Positions 21,341-33,909 of a DNA stretch of 64,000 nt are shown here, piece by piece. The notes beneath the pieces are model-generated. The model ran no database searches. It saw only the letters and a program-made list of their open reading frames with translations, and was not told the origin of the DNA. The stretch's first letter is position 1, and each line of letters starts with the position of its first letter. Both the position numbers and the translations under genes were made by a program. This DNA is from Rehmannia glutinosa. Lineage: Eukaryota; Streptophyta; Magnoliopsida; Lamiales; Orobanchaceae. The stretch lies in contig CM071933.1 in assembly GCA_016081115.2 (NCBI GenBank), forward strand, positions 57,054,660-57,118,659, in the 5' to 3' direction.

Positions 21341-22809
21341 TGTTTGATACATGTTTTTATCTTAATTTTGATGATTTTATTTCTTCACCAAAACAATGTA
21401 TTTAAAGGTTGTCCAAATACTCCTAAATGATTTAAAATGGTTTTAATATTTTCCGGAGTATTTCCTCAAGTTTATTTTCGATAATATTGGACAACACTTT
21501 TAATGATTTTATGTCAATGGGTTTTTACTTCTAAACAAGGTTCCTAAATGTTGTCTAAATACTTCCGATTGGTTTAAAATGTTTTTACTAAATTTTCGGA
21601 GTATTTCTTGAGTTTTATTTTCAACAAAAATTGGACAACATTTCTGTCTCGTGGTCGACCGGTCGCCCTATAGGGCAACCCGTACCTGAAGAGTACGTTT
21701 GAAACAGAAAATGAACCGGAGGTCGACTGGTCGCTCAGGGGGTCGACCGGTCGCCCCCCGTGCGACCGGTGCCTGCAACTTTGCGCTATAACAGAAACTT
21801 CAAACCTTGCAAAATGATTGAGGGGGACCGGTTGAGACAAGGGTAGACCGGTCGAAGCCTATATCGACCGGTCGCCCTGTTGTAATTTTCAATGTGTTCT
21901 TCAATCTCTAATTTGTGCGCGACCGGTCGCCCTGTGCTTTGACAGCAAAAATATGACCGTTTGACAACATACATATTTCCTTAAAATGTGGGATTGATTT
22001 CTAACAACTATATTCTTGATTTTAATTGTATTTTTCTGTAGATTTTCAATCCCCAAGAGGAGCCTATGCTTGATCAATCATATCCTATAAATAGAGGAAG
22101 TTTTGGAGCAGCCAATACAACAATTGAGATACAACACAACAAGATACACTTCAAGCAAATATTTGTTCTTCATTGTTATTATTCTTGTTGCAATTTTGCC
22201 TAGCTTTTCACTTTCACATCTTTGAGGTCTAGGCTATTCTTGATTACACTTTGCACTCAAATTGTAATATTCATTATTGAGTTGTAATCTTGATTTTTGG
22301 TTATCATTCAAACACAAGATATCCTTGTGAGTGTTCTTGTGGTAAGAGCACACTTGGATGATCTAGGTGATAGGTGCAAGAAGATTGTGGTGATCTTCTT
22401 ATTGAAGTGTTGAAGAATTTGGTATTCTTCAAGGTTGAAGATTGTGGTAATCTTCACAAGGTGCCGTTGAAGGAAGACTGTGGTAATCTTCAAAGGGAGA
22501 TTGTGGTAATCTCCAAAGGTGGTGTTGAAGAAGAGTGTGGTGCTCTTCAAGGTGTTGTAAGTTGAATTTGTATTAATTTTGGTAATTAATAAAATTCTTT
22601 TTCTTTTTGAAATCCATCCCGGATATACTGGGGTGGTAGTAGATTAGGCCCTAGGTGGGTTGAACTACTATAAATCGACGTGTGTTGTTTACATTCCGCA
22701 CCTTTATCATTATCTTTGAGCATTCGGTTCGAAAAAGAGGGTAAAATCGAAAAGATGGAGATAATCTATTCACCCCCCCTCTAGATCATCGTAGCCGTTT
22801 GGACTTACA
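21341..22809 (+). repeat. 3' LTR of nested pol-less element
   Basis: 1469 bp, same ends as the 5' LTR. It carries about eight copies of the GACCGGT motif between 21655 and 21935 in cleaner form than the 5' copy. Confidence 0.93.
22331..22548 (+). repeat. Same hairpin array in 3' LTR
   Basis: Counterpart of the 5' array, shifted by 6373 bp, all seven copies kept. The fourth has one arm change (GAAGACTGTGGTAATCTTC). Confidence 0.85.
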
Positions 22810-22814
22810 CAATA

Positions 22815-25305
22815 ATCCATCCCATCTGCTCATTTACAACTGGTAGTAAGAAACTGACCTTTTCACTTCCTCTCCTCTCCAATGTCTCGGGCAAAAGAGT
22901 AGGGAAGAGGAAGCCATCTCTTTTCAACTTCTATCTTTAAAATCCAAAATTTACACTTCATCCTATATTCACCACAAATTGGCATTTAATTGAGAAAATA
23001 GTTTCAAGAGGACAGAGGCTAGGAATTCAAAATTGGAGTTGAAGACTTGTTGGATCTTGCAAGCAAGCTTGGTTTTAGACTACCCATCACTTCTAGTTGT
23101 TAATAGAGTAAGTTGATCATCAAAAATCAGATTTGTTTTTTTTTTTGGGAAAAGAAATTTTACTGTTAAACTTAAATTGACTGTTGGAATCCATTGTAGG
23201 AGGCTTGGAGCTCTGATTTGAAATTTTACTTGGGAAATTTGTAGTCAACTTGAAGGTGGGTGACCAAAACTTTACTCTCTTTTATAAATGGGTTTGCAAA
23301 AAAAAAAATTAAAAATGATGATATAACTAAAGTATATTGAGAAAAGCTTATTTTTGTTTAGTTTTGTAATTTAATAAAATTTTACAAAAAAAAAAAAAGA
23401 AAACGTGAAAACATGATTTTGTGAGGAATGGGTGCTTATATCATTTGGGTGGCTTGATTTCCAATTTAATAAAGTGAGGGGTCAATTTGCTTTGAAAATT
23501 TGGAGATGTGGGTAAAATTCGCAGTTTGACAGGTTACTGCATATTTCTTCTAATGTGTTCTTAAGCTTATAACAGTGATTGGAAATTTGATTTTTTTTTT
23601 ATTTTGGCTAAAGTAAGAAGAATAAAAGTTAGATGTCAAATTTTAATTTCTGTTTATAAAAAAAGAAAAATGATTTGTGTGAGTATCAATTTTTTTTAGA
23701 ATACTCTTATACGCATATGGGACTGGCTTGATTTACTTAAAATGTTGATACCCTGAGTGTGGTTAATAGGTTGAGACACTAACATTGTTTTGATGTCTAC
23801 CAATGTTGAAAATTATGTGTGTTTTTGTTTTTGTTTTTGTTTTGTTTCTTTTCTTATGGTTTATTTTTAAAATTTTCACTCTCCTTTAATTGGACAAAAA
23901 CCAAGGGATTTTTGTTTAAAATATATATATATATATAACCGTGAATTGTGGTTAATGTTTTAAAGGGATAACATCTTGAAAATGTGGTTTAGTAAACTTG
24001 TACATATCATTTTTCTTAATCTAATTATTGGCTAAGTTTGTGGGTTTTAAAAAATAAAAAAATAAATAAAATAAAAAAATCTTAAAGAAATCTGGACTCC
24101 TTTTATTAGTAATAAACTAACAATATTTTTTAATCTTATCATATACTAACTGAAGATGATTATGTAATATTAAATGTTGAAAACTATATTATTCTCTGCT
24201 TGAATAAATGTCAACATTGTTCGCTGCTATTTTTTTTTGGATTTGAATGGAAATGTGCATAATACTTATCATCTGGATAAATATATTAGGCCTATGAGCC
24301 GCTTCAGTAATATTGCATTTAAAATGACTGGTCCATTATCATATCTCTATGGTTTAGACGGGCCCAAATTACGGTGGGGAGTGGTCGTACATAGACCGAG
24401 CAGGTCGCCTGCGGTTTGTGTCCGCCCTCCCTGGTCCTAATCCCACCACTGAAGGACGGAGGGTCCGACAGGCGAAGTGGGTCGTAGATGCGGTATATTC
24501 CAGAATATGACGATCTTTGGGTTAAAGCCCAAGCTAAAGAGACGTCGAGCCGAGTTGGGTAGAAATAAGGTTGCTTGTGGCTTCGGCCAAATCGTGAAAT
24601 TTGGGTAGTTATAAGGAAGAACAGTAAGGATTGATGCCCGATCAACACAATTGCTTATGTTAGCACTGCATTGCTCGTGAATGTGATTGATTGATATTGC
24701 TTGAATCTATTGAGGAGTGGTACATGTTGCACTCCACCGTTCATGAATGTCTTGCATTATTACACTATGTGAAACCATTTTTAAGACTGCGGCTCATATA
24801 CAATTGAGCAAAAATCTTCTCTTTTAAAACCTAAAGAAATATTTCAATACAATTACATTAAAAATTTGTACAATAGGTGTTTTGTTCAACTTATAATATT
24901 TTCATAATTTGTAAAACAGTACCACACTTGCACACCTACACCCACCCACTGAGCTCGTTTGGCTCACCCCTTTAGCTTTATAAAAATTTTCAGACAGGTA
25001 ATATAGCTAATGAGGAGCTTGAAGAGGAATATCCACACCAAGAATGATTCCGCTGGCTAAGAACCTCATTGGGATCCTCGAACGTCTTTGCAATAATATT
25101 CTGTTTGATAAACCTCTTGTGGTTGTATTAATAATAATAGTAATGCTATTCTGTTTTAGGTTATCGTTGAGACTTCCGCTGTATGTATTATTAGATGTGA
25201 CTTGCTTATTGGATATTGCTTAAAGCCTAAGCATATGGATTTTCGGAGATTACTCCGATAAGTATTTATGGTATTTCTGTAGTTATTTAGAACTGGGGTG
25301 TGACA
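22815..25305 (+). repeat. 5' LTR of gypsy element, second part
   Basis: Resumes after the nested element's CAATA copy (22810-22814) and matches 3' LTR sequence from about 31396 to 33909, ending GGGGTGTGACA. Contains A/T-rich runs, a TA microsatellite near 23920 that is longer in the 3' LTR, and GC-richer sequence around 24355-24500. No coding potential; short ORFs in it recur in the other LTR. Confidence 0.93.
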
Positions 25306-25309
25306 GTTA

Positions 25310-25321
25310 TGGTATCAGAGC
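25310..25321 (+). other. Primer binding site of gypsy element, tRNA-Met type
   Basis: TGGTATCAGAGC, four bases after the 5' LTR end, complementary to the 3' end of initiator tRNA-Met. Confidence 0.9.
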
Positions 25322-25482
25322 TTGGGTGTAAAAAGTACTATACCCGAGCTAACCTAGGATATGATTCTCTGCCTGTGGACTTAGTCACCATTACTGGATG
25401 ACCTTAAACCACAACACTTAAGCATTTTTTTGAGTAACGTGTGTTGATTTTGACATGATCCTTTGGTACATACCTATTGTAG

Positions 25483-26024
25483 ATGAGTTATTTAGCATTT
25501 CCTTATGTAGATCAGTTATTGATGAGGGGTGCTGATTGTGTAGGTATGGATCCGGAGTTGGCGAGCATGGAGCATATTAGTTACTTGGAGTCTGTAGTGG
25601 CTTATTGGCGTGGTGAGTTTGATCGGGTGACTGAGCTGCTACTACAAGAGCAGCAGCGGACTGCACAGCTAGAGAAGACCTTACAGGTTAGGGACACGAG
25701 GATTGCTGACTTAGAGGGACACTTGACCACTATGGAGCAGGTTGCACATGGCCAGGGTCAGCAGTTGGACCAGATGGTCGCATTCGATTGATGGCCAGTT
25801 GAATGCGCGCAAGCGAGCTCGATGATATTCAGGCTCGAGCATTGGACTTGTTCATGGCTATTCCTGGTATGGCCAATCCGCCCGTAGCTCCACCTAGACC
25901 AGTTGAGGAGGAGGACCCACTGGAGGAACCTTGGGAGGAGCAGGCGGAGAACGAGCTAGGTGTGGATGACTATCTTCAGGACTTGGATGTTGATGATGAT
26001 GGCGTGATTATTATAGACCCCTAG
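25483..26024 (+). pseudogene. Extra coiled-coil/acidic ORF between PBS and gag
   Basis: From ATG 25483, 102 residues with a heptad-like Glu/Gln/Leu-rich region (VTELLLQEQQRTAQLEKTLQ, then RDTRIADLEGHLTTMEQ). A frame break near 25790 is followed by about 70 residues that are Pro-rich and then acidic (VEEEDPLEEPWEE, DDYLQDLDVDDDG), ending at 26024. Together about 175 residues ahead of the real gag. I do not recognise a family. The position suggests an accessory or gag-leader protein; it may have been one ORF before the frame break. Confidence 0.6.
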
Positions 26025-26366
26025 GCAGTGGATAGGTTATGAAGTGTCTGTATATCTGAACTTCTAACGTACTAGTGATGCATATGTATGTATGGGAATA
26101 TATTTAGATAGGCAATATAACTGCGTATAACACTGACCTAGGTAGACAACACCTTTTGCTTTAGTGCTGCTTTTGGCTATTTTGGGATTGTACTTAAACC
26201 CTCGCGTAGCGATACTTTATATATATGTGAGGCACTAAAGCCTCTTTCTTTTGGATATTATTATTATCAAATCTCTTTGTCTAATTGTGGTGGTCTTTTA
26301 ATTGCTTTACTTAACATTACAGTTTTTACTTATTGCTTTTGTATATTATTTATACTTCAGTGTACA
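26025..26366 (+). other. Spacer between the extra ORF and gag
   Basis: AT-rich leader without a convincing gene. The gag frame is open upstream to 26277, but those residues are hydrophobic and unlike gag; the ATG at 26367 starts the basic, Pro-rich gag beginning. Confidence 0.6.
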
Positions 26367-27338
26367 ATGGCTGAAAGAAGGGGTAGAGGCAGGCCACGCA
26401 ATTATCTGAGATATGAACCATACCCCCCGCGGGAAAGAGATGTCACACCAGAGACACCACCACATGTTCCACCTGTTCCACCTATCCCACCTGCCCCACC
26501 AGCTGCAGGAGATAATTTAAACACACAAGTCATGCAACAGCTATTGATATTCCTACAACAACAGAATACCCAACCACAACATCAGCTACTTGAGAGGTTT
26601 CTACGGTTCGACCCACCTGTGTTTCTAGGTGAGCCAGATGATGTCAAGGCTGAGCAGTGGTTAGAAAAGATGGAAAGCATCTTTGCAACTTTGCATTACA
26701 CTGAAGAACAACAATTAACACTGGTTGCTTTCCGTTTAGAAGCATCCGCCAGAATCGTGGCAAAAAATCGAAGAAAAAAATGGAATCGCTTACGCACCAC
26801 ACGTACATGGAATAACTTTGTTCAGGAATTCCGCAGACAATATATACCACAGATAGTGCGGGAGGATCGTCGAGATGAGTTCCATCGATTAAGACAGGGG
26901 TCCATGTCTGTAATGCAGTACGAGGCAGAATTTCATAGATTATCGAAATATGCTCCGGGGTTGGTAACTGAGGAGGAAGACAAATTGTACAAGTTTACCA
27001 GGGGTCTGAGATCAGAAATTCAGAAACAATTATTATCCATTAAACTAGATACATATGAAGAGGCTGTGGAGACAACAGCACGAGTGGAGAGCGGATTAAA
27101 TCGGTTAGCACCACCATCAGGAGGGACTACTAGTGGACCAAAGAAAACCCCTGGCAAGCAAACTTTTAGTAAGCCACAAAAGTTTCAGAAGAATGGGGTC
27201 GGAAGTTCAGGTGGGAAAGGAAAGCAGACTCAAACCTTGTCATGTGCTTACTGTGGTAAACCAGGACATACACCCGAACAATGCTGGAGAAAGACGGGTA
27301 AATGCTTGAAGTGTGGCGCAAAGGGCAACATCAATTGA
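26367..27338 (+). pseudogene. Gypsy gag
   Basis: The ATG chosen at 26367 opens MAERRGRGRPRNYL, a usual start of plant chromovirus gag. It continues with a Pro-rich linker, the retrotransposon gag domain (FDPPVFLGEPDDVKAEQWLE near residue 90; RDEFHRLRQGSMSVMQYEAE near 175) and a CCHC knuckle (CAYCGKPGHTPEQC) plus the start of a second (CLKCGAKGN). The frame ends at TGA 27336-27338 inside the second knuckle because of an extra base; related sequence goes on in the next frame into protease. Role: particle assembly and RNA binding. Confidence 0.88.
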
Positions 27339-28219
27339 AGGATTGTCCCGCAATTGTTCAAGCCGTAATAACCCAACAATTGCAACTAAACCGGGAGGTG
27401 GAAATGCAAATCGCCCTAAAATGCAAGGTCGAGTATTTGCGCTAGCAGGGCAAGTGGCTCCAGAGGTTACAGATGTGGTGGAAGGTACGCTCATTGTATC
27501 TAATCACCCAGCTAAAGTACTATTGGATCCTGGTTCCACACATTCTTTTGTTGCACCGCATTATGTTCATAATTTGAATGCACACATGGAACAATTGCCT
27601 ATGTGCTTAGAAGTGTCAACACCTATGGGTAGTAGCCAAATAACGGACACTATGTATAAAGCATGCAATGTGAAAATTGGGGTAGAATGCTTCCCACGAT
27701 TTGATTGTTTTGCCCATACTTGAATATGATGTCATATTGGGAATGGATTGGTTAGCCAGGCATCATGCACTTATGGATTGTCGCACAAAGATCGTGAAAT
27801 TGTGTACACCGAAAACCAATAGTGGAACTAGCGGTAATGCACGAGTGGTCGTAGCCCCGATCATTTCGGTTATCAAGGCTAGAAAAGCAATATTTAAAGG
27901 GGCACATGGGTATCTAGCATTTATGATCAACAAAGCTACGGATACTAAGCAGTTGAGTGAAGTATCTGTGGTATCAGAATACCCCTACGTTATTCCTCAA
28001 GAACTTACATCATTACCCCCTGATAGAGAGGTTGAGTTAACCATTGAAGTGATTCCGGGGACAACACCAATTGCTAAGACACCATATCGGATGGCCCCAA
28101 TTGAGTTACAAGAGTTAAAGACACAATTACAAAAACTACTTGAGCTTGGGTTTATTCGACCGAGTACGTCCCCCTGGGGTCCCCAGTGCTCTTTGTTAAA
28201 AAGAAGGATGGATCGTTGA
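27339..28219 (+). pseudogene. Gypsy protease and RT lead-in
   Basis: Retropepsin-like protease: VLLDPGSTHSFV (27513-27550 region), where DPG replaces the textbook DSG, and YDVILGMDWLARHHA in the next frame (from about 27723). A frame change lies near 27715. The segment then leads to RT with YPYVIPQELTSLPPDREVEL and LLELGFIRPSTSPWG. The frame is lost at about 28175-28185, just before LFVKKKDGS. Confidence 0.85.
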
Positions 28220-29538
28220 GATTGTGCATCAACTACCGAGGGCTTAATAACGTAACCATTAAGAACAAATGCCCTCTCCCTAGAATAGACGAACTATTTG
28301 ACCAACTTCAGGGAGCCAAGATGTATTCAAAATTGGATCTACAACAGGGATATCACCAACTTAAAATTAGAGAAGAAGACATACCAAAGTCAGCTTTTCA
28401 GACTAGGTATGGACATTTCGAGTTCGTAGTGATGCCTTTTGGTTTAACCAATGCTCCGACAGCGTTCATGGATTTGATGCACAGGGTTTTTCAACCTTAC
28501 TTGGACCAGTTTGTAGTCATCTTTATAGATGATATACTGGTGTATTCCAAGTCCGAAGCAGAACATGAGAATCATTTGAGAGTTGTGTTGGAGACGTTGA
28601 GACAACACAAACTCTATGCCAAATTCAGCAAATGTGAATTTTGGTTGAGTAAAGTAGCTTTCTTAGGTCATATCATTTTAGGAGATGGCATTGCAGTAGA
28701 TCCAGAAAAGGTGCAAACGATTAATGATTGGAAACAGCCGGGAACAGTAACAGAAATTAGGAGTTTTTTGGGTTTAGCAGGATATTACCAGAGGTTCATA
28801 AAGGATTTCTCTAAACTTGCAGGACCACTCACGAGATTAACGCAGAAAAATGTAATGTTTGAATGGAATGATAAATGCGAAGCGAGTTTTCAAGAGTTAA
28901 AGCGACGACTTACTACAGCACCAGTATTGGCCCTGCTGGAAGGAACAGAGAACTTTGTTGTCTATAGTGATGCGTCAAGAGAAGGACTTGGGGCAGTTTT
29001 GATGCAAAGTGGAAAAGTGATAGCTTATGCATCACGAAAGCTTAAACAATATGAGGCAAACTATCCAACTCATGATTTGGAGTTGGCAGCAATAGTGTTT
29101 GCTTTAAAAAAATGGAGACACTATCTATATGGAGCCACTTTCACAGTCTTCACATATCATAAGAGTTTGAAGTACCTTTTCTCACAAAAAGATCTAAATT
29201 TGAGACAGAGGAGATGGATAGAGCTGCTCGAAGATTACCATTTTGATATACAATATCACCCAGGAAAAGCCAATGTAGTGGCAGACGCTCTAAGCCGAAA
29301 AGCGAGCATTGCAAGACTAATGATTCGAGAGTGGAGATCATTAGAAGAATTGAGCTGTTGGAATCCAGAAAGAGTTGACACTCGACTTCTATGTGCTAAC
29401 ATGTCTGTGAAACCCGACCTATTGAGTGAAATCAAATTATCACAAGAAAGTGATCAGAAATTTAGAGAATTGAGAAGGAAAATTCTGCAAGGAACGAGAC
29501 CAGAATTTACTGTAGGAGATGATAGAATCATCGATTAA
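28186..29538 (+). pseudogene. Gypsy reverse transcriptase and RNase H
   Basis: 450-residue open frame. RT motifs: LFVKKKDGSLRLCINYRGLN, YSKLDLQQGYHQL, FEFVVMPFGLTNAPTAFM and the catalytic FIDDILVYS (about residue 115). RNase H: YSDASREGLGAVL with the first Asp, and HDLELAAIVFALKKWRHYLY. In FTYHKSLKYLF the usual Asp of the TDHKSL motif is Tyr, which would impair RNase H. The chain ends at TAA 29536-29538, where an extra base cuts it from the integrase. Confidence 0.92.
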
Positions 29539-30308
29539 ATCGAGTCTGCATCCCAAATGATGACAAATTGAAGGGTAGGATCTTGGCAGAAGCACATCAC
29601 TCAAAGTATACGATTCACCCGGGGAGTGATAAGATGTATAAGGATTTGAAACGGCATTTCTGGTGGGTGAATATGAAAAATCAAGTAGCCGAGACGCACG
29701 TTGCCCGATGCTTGACATGCCCGGAGTGAAGAAGTGAACATCAAAGACCCTCGGGTTTATTACAACCATTGGAAATCCCTGAATGGAAATGGGAGAACAT
29801 CTCAATGGATTTTGTTACTGATCTGCCCAGAACTCGAAATGGACATGATGCCATATGGGTAATAGTAGATAGACTTACGAAATCCGCGCACTTTTTGCCT
29901 ATCAGAAAGGTAGACAGTTTACAAAAGCTAGCTCAGATATACATTCGAGAGATTGTTAGACTACATGGAGTTTCTATTAATATTGTATCAGATAGGGATC
30001 CAAGATTTGTCTCACGATTTTGGAAATATCTACATGAGGGGTTGGGGACAAAGCTAAGTTTCAGTACAGCTGCTCATCCCCAAACAGACGGACAATCCGA
30101 ACGAACCATACAAACCTTAGAGGACATGCTGAGGGCTTGTACTTTAGATTTTCAAGGGAGTTGGGACTCACATCTCCTGTTGGCGGAATTTGCTTACAAT
30201 AATAGTTATCAGACAACTATTGGAATGGCACCTTATGAAGCTCTATATGGAAGAAAATGTAGGTCACCGGTGCATTGGGAGGTTGGTGATCAGTGGACTC
30301 CTAAATAG
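29539..30308 (+). pseudogene. Gypsy integrase
   Basis: Integrase zinc finger HHSKYTIHPGSDKMYKDLKR with CLTCPE (29590-29726), interrupted by an in-frame TGA at 29727-29729. The catalytic core runs in the open frame from 29769: first Asp in ISMDFVTDLP, second in IVSDRDPRF, Glu in QTDGQSERTIQTLEDML. The frame stops at TAG 30306-30308 after VGDQWTPK. Confidence 0.9.
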
Positions 30309-30338
30309 AAACGAGAATCCCAATCAATGATCTAAAAG

Positions 30339-30875
30339 GTGGACTTGATCCAAGAAGTAATGGATAAGGTGCGACTCATAAAAGAAAGAATACGAACGGC
30401 ACAGAGCCATCAGAAAAGTTATGCTGATAGGCGAAGAAAGGATCTAGAATTTGAGGTTGGGGACAAAGTGGTTTTACGAATTTCCCCAAGAAAAGGGTTG
30501 ATTCACCCAAGAAAGGGAGGAAAACTAAGTCCGAGATATGTTGGCCCCTATCAAATTCAAGAAAGGATTGGGAAATTGGCTTATCGCCTTGAACTCCCAT
30601 CAGTTTTAGCAGGAATGCACGATGTGTTTCATGTATCACGACTAAAAAAGTATAACCCTGACCCAGAGCATATAATTAAGGAAGAATTTCCAGAAATAAA
30701 GGAAGATTTGAGTTACACTGAGCGACCCATCCGAATTATCGATAGCCAAATTAGAGAGTTGAGAAAGAAGAAGATTTCATTGGTCAAAGTAATGTGGCAG
30801 AAACACAACAACCCAGAAGAAGCCACGTGGGAAATAGAAGAGGAAATGCGTAAATCATATCCAGAGCTATTTTAG
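30339..30875 (+). pseudogene. Gypsy integrase C-terminus with chromodomain-like tail
   Basis: 178 residues in a shifted frame: YADRRRKDLEFEVGDKVVLR (GPY/F-type region with GPYQIQERIGKLAYRLELP) followed by DVFHVSRLKKY and, at about residues 130-175, RIIDSQIRELRKKKISLVKV with WQKHNNPEEATWE, the shape of a plant chromovirus chromodomain. Such tails direct integration to particular chromatin. Here the target was a transposon gene. Natural stop TAG at 30873-30875. Confidence 0.88.
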
Positions 30876-30902
30876 AGATGAATTTGGGGACCAAATTCTC
30901 TT

Positions 30903-30915
30903 AAGGAGGGGAGGA
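30903..30915 (+). other. Polypurine tract of gypsy element
   Basis: AAGGAGGGGAGGA directly before the 3' LTR start TGTAATACC; this is the expected plus-strand primer site. Confidence 0.85.
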
Positions 30916-32511
30916 TGTAATACCCCGTATGCGAACTGTATTGCAATAATCACTACAATAATAATATTAATTAAGTGTGAGTATACCATTATATTACTTT
31001 TGTACTATTTTATAATAATTTATTTATGTATTTGAGTAGGAATTTACCATTTTAGTGTTGGAGAGATGCATCATAGAGTTTAAAAATATTAAGTGAATAT
31101 TTTAGTAATAACTAGATTAAGCTTGATCATTTATAAATTTGGAACTATGTATTTAATGGATATTAATTATGACATTTAGACTATTTGAATTGAAGAATGG
31201 ATTAAAACAAGTTGATACTTTATATTTTGTGACATCTAACCTTTTACTTAGGTCCAGTAGTATACCTACCATTTCTTATCCAAACAATTACAAGCCCACC
31301 TTAATGTCAACTTATTTTATTATAGCCCATTATATCAAGCCCAAGCCCACAAACCCATCTGCCTAGTTCTATATAATTGTAGTAATAGAACAATAATCCA
31401 TCCCATCTGCTCATTTACAACTGGTAGTAAGAAACTGACCTTTTCACTTCCTCTCCTCTCCAGTGTCTCGGGCAAAAGAGTAGGGAAGAGGAAGCCATCT
31501 CTTTTCAACTTCTATCTTTAAAATCCAAAATTTACACTTCATCCTATATTCACCACAAATTGGCATTTAATTGAGAAAATAGTTTCAAGAGGACAGAGGC
31601 TAGGAATTCAAAATTGGAGTTGAAGACTTGTTGGATCTTGCATGCAAGCTTGGTTTTAGACTACCCATCACTTCTAGTTGTTAATAGTGTAAGTTGATCC
31701 CGATCAAAAAAAAAAATAGTGTAAGTTGATCATCAAAAATCAGATTTGTTTTTTTTTGGGAAAAGAAATTTTACTGTTAAACTTAAATTGACTGTTGGAA
31801 ACCATTGTAGGAGGCTTGGAGCTCTGATTTGAAATTTTACTTGGGAAATTTGTAGTCAACTTGAAGGTGCGTGACCAAAACTTTATTCTCTTTTATAAAT
31901 GGGTTTGCAAAAAAAAAATGACGATATAACTAAAGTATATTGAGAAAAGCTTATTTTTGTTTAGTTTTGTAATTTAATAAAATTTTACAAAAAAAAAAAA
32001 GAAAACGTGAAAACATGATTTTGTGAGGAATAGGTGCTTATATCATTTGGGTGGCTTGATTTCCAATTTAATAAAGTGAGGGGCCAATTTGCTTTGAAAA
32101 TTTGGAGATGTGGGTAAAATTCGCAGTTTGAGAGGTTACTGCATATTTCTTCTAATGTGTTCTTAAGCTTATAACAGTGATTGGAAATTTGATTTTTTTT
32201 TGTTTTGGCTAAAGTAAGAAGAATAAATGTTTAGGTGTCAAATTTTAATTTCTGTTTATAAAAAAAGAAAAATGATTTGTGTGAGTATCAATTTTTTTTA
32301 GAATACTCTTATACGCATATGGGATTGACTTGATTTACTTAAAATGTTGATACCCTGAGTGTGGTTAATAGGTTGAGACACTAACATTGTTTTGATGTCT
32401 ACCAATGTTGAAAATTATGTGTGTTTTTGTTTTGTTTCTTTTCGTATGGTTTATTTTTAAAATTTTCACTCTCCTTTAATTGGACAAAAACCAAGGGATT
32501 TTTGTTTTAAA

Positions 32512-32542
<31 letters not shown>

Positions 32543-33909
32543 ACTGTGAATTGTGGTTAATGTTTTAAAGGGATAACATCTTGAAAATGTGGTTTAGTAA
32601 ACTTGTACATATCGTTTTTCTTAATCTAATTATTGGCTAAGTTTGTGGGTTTTAAAAAATAAAAAAATAAATAAATAAAAAGTCTTAAAGAAATCTGGAC
32701 TCTTTTTATTAGTAATAAACCAACAATATTTTTTAATCTTATTATATACTAACTGAAGATGATTATGTAATATTAAATGTTGAAAACTCTATTATTCTCT
32801 GCTTGAATAAATGTCAACATTGTTCGTTGCTATTTTTTTTGGATTTGAATGGAAATGTGCATAATACTTATCATCTGGATAAATATATTAGGCCTATGAG
32901 CCGCTTCAGTAATATTGCATTTAAAATGACTGGTCCATTATCATATCTCTATGGTTTAGTCGGGCCCAAATTACGGTGGGGAGTGGTCGTACATAGACCG
33001 AGCAGGTCGCCTGTGGTTTGTGTCCGCCCTCCCTGGTCCTAATCCCACCACTGAAAGACGGAGGGTCCGACAGGCGAAGTAGGTCATAGATGCGGTATAT
33101 TCCGGAATATAACGATCTTTGGGTTAAAGCCCAATCTAAAGAGACGTCGAGCCGAGTTGGGTAGAAATAAGGTTGCTTGTGGCTTCGGCCAAATCCTGAA
33201 ATTTGGGTAGTTATAAGGAAGAAACGATGAAGGATTGATGCCCGATCAAAGACAATTGCTTCGCTTTGCGCATTGCTCGTGAATGTGATTGATTGATATT
33301 GCTTGAATCTATTGAGGAGTGGTACATGCCGCACTCCACCGTTCATGAATGTCTTGCATTATTACACTATGTGAAACCATTTTTAAGATCATGGCTCATA
33401 TACAATTGAGCAAAAATCTTCTCTTTTAAAACCTAAAGAAATATTTCAATACAATTACATTAAAAATTTGTACAATAGGTGTTTTGTTCAACTTATAATA
33501 TTTTCATAATTTGTAAAACAGAACCACACTTGCACACCTGCACCCACCTACTGAGCTCGTTTGGCTCACCCCTTTAGCTTTATAAAAATTTTCAGAGACA
33601 GGTAATATAGCTAATGAGGAGCTCGAAGAGGAATATCCGCACCAAGAATGATTCCGCTGGCTAAGAACCTCATTGGGATCCTCGAACGTATTTGCAATAA
33701 TATTCTGTTTGATAAACCTCTTGTGGTTGTATTAATAATAATAGTAATGCTATTCTGTTTTAGGTTATCGTTGAAACTTCCGCTGTATGTATTATTAGAT
33801 GTGACTTGCTTATTGGATATTGCTTAAAGCCTAAGCATATGGATTTTCGGAGATTACTCCGATAAGTATTTATGGTATTTCTGTAGTTATTTAGAACTGG
33901 GGTGTGACA
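30916..33909 (+). repeat. 3' LTR of gypsy element
   Basis: 2994 bp, TGTAATACCCCG to GGGGTGTGACA, followed by the ATTCC duplication. Compared with the 5' LTR it has an extra roughly 30-bp local duplication around 31695-31730 (AGTGTAAGTTGATC twice) and a longer TA repeat near 32514-32541. Confidence 0.95.

Larger units (their letters stand above)
14945..22809 (+). mobile_element. Pol-less copia-like LTR element nested in the gypsy 5' LTR
   Basis: 7865 bp between perfect CAATA target duplications (14940-14944 and 22810-22814). LTRs of 1491 and 1469 bp begin TGTTTGATACATG and end TTGGACTTACA; PBS and an AAAGGGGGAGAT polypurine tract are of the SIRE/Maximus copia type. Internally there is a gag (16500-17893), a second ORF (18760-20097) and no recognisable protease, integrase or RT. 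It therefore appears non-autonomous, depending on a copia element such as the SIRE-like one in this window, although matching of the partners is inference. Confidence 0.9.
14465..33909 (+). mobile_element. Ty3/gypsy chromovirus-like LTR retrotransposon (Tekay/Del type)
   Basis: Complete element with both LTRs, PBS, gag, protease, RT, RNase H, integrase, a C-terminal chromodomain-like segment and a polypurine tract. LTRs begin TGTAATACCCCG and end GGGGTGTGACA. The target duplication ATTCC is perfect (14460-14464 and 33910-33914) and lies in the MURA coding sequence. LTRs of about 3 kb and the chromodomain-like tail point to the Tekay/Del clade. The 5' LTR was itself split by another element (14945-22809). 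In the 480 bp at the start of the two LTRs I count only about four or five differences, so insertion is recent on a plant time scale. Coding frames contain several breaks. Confidence 0.93.

Noticed and set aside
24237..24648. ORFs on both strands in the gypsy LTR (also 32803-33346)
   Set aside because: LTR sequence; conservation follows from LTR identity.
27513..27550. Dead protease because of DPG instead of DSG
   Set aside because: DPG is a frequent variant at this place in plant chromoviruses; it is not by itself evidence of inactivation.
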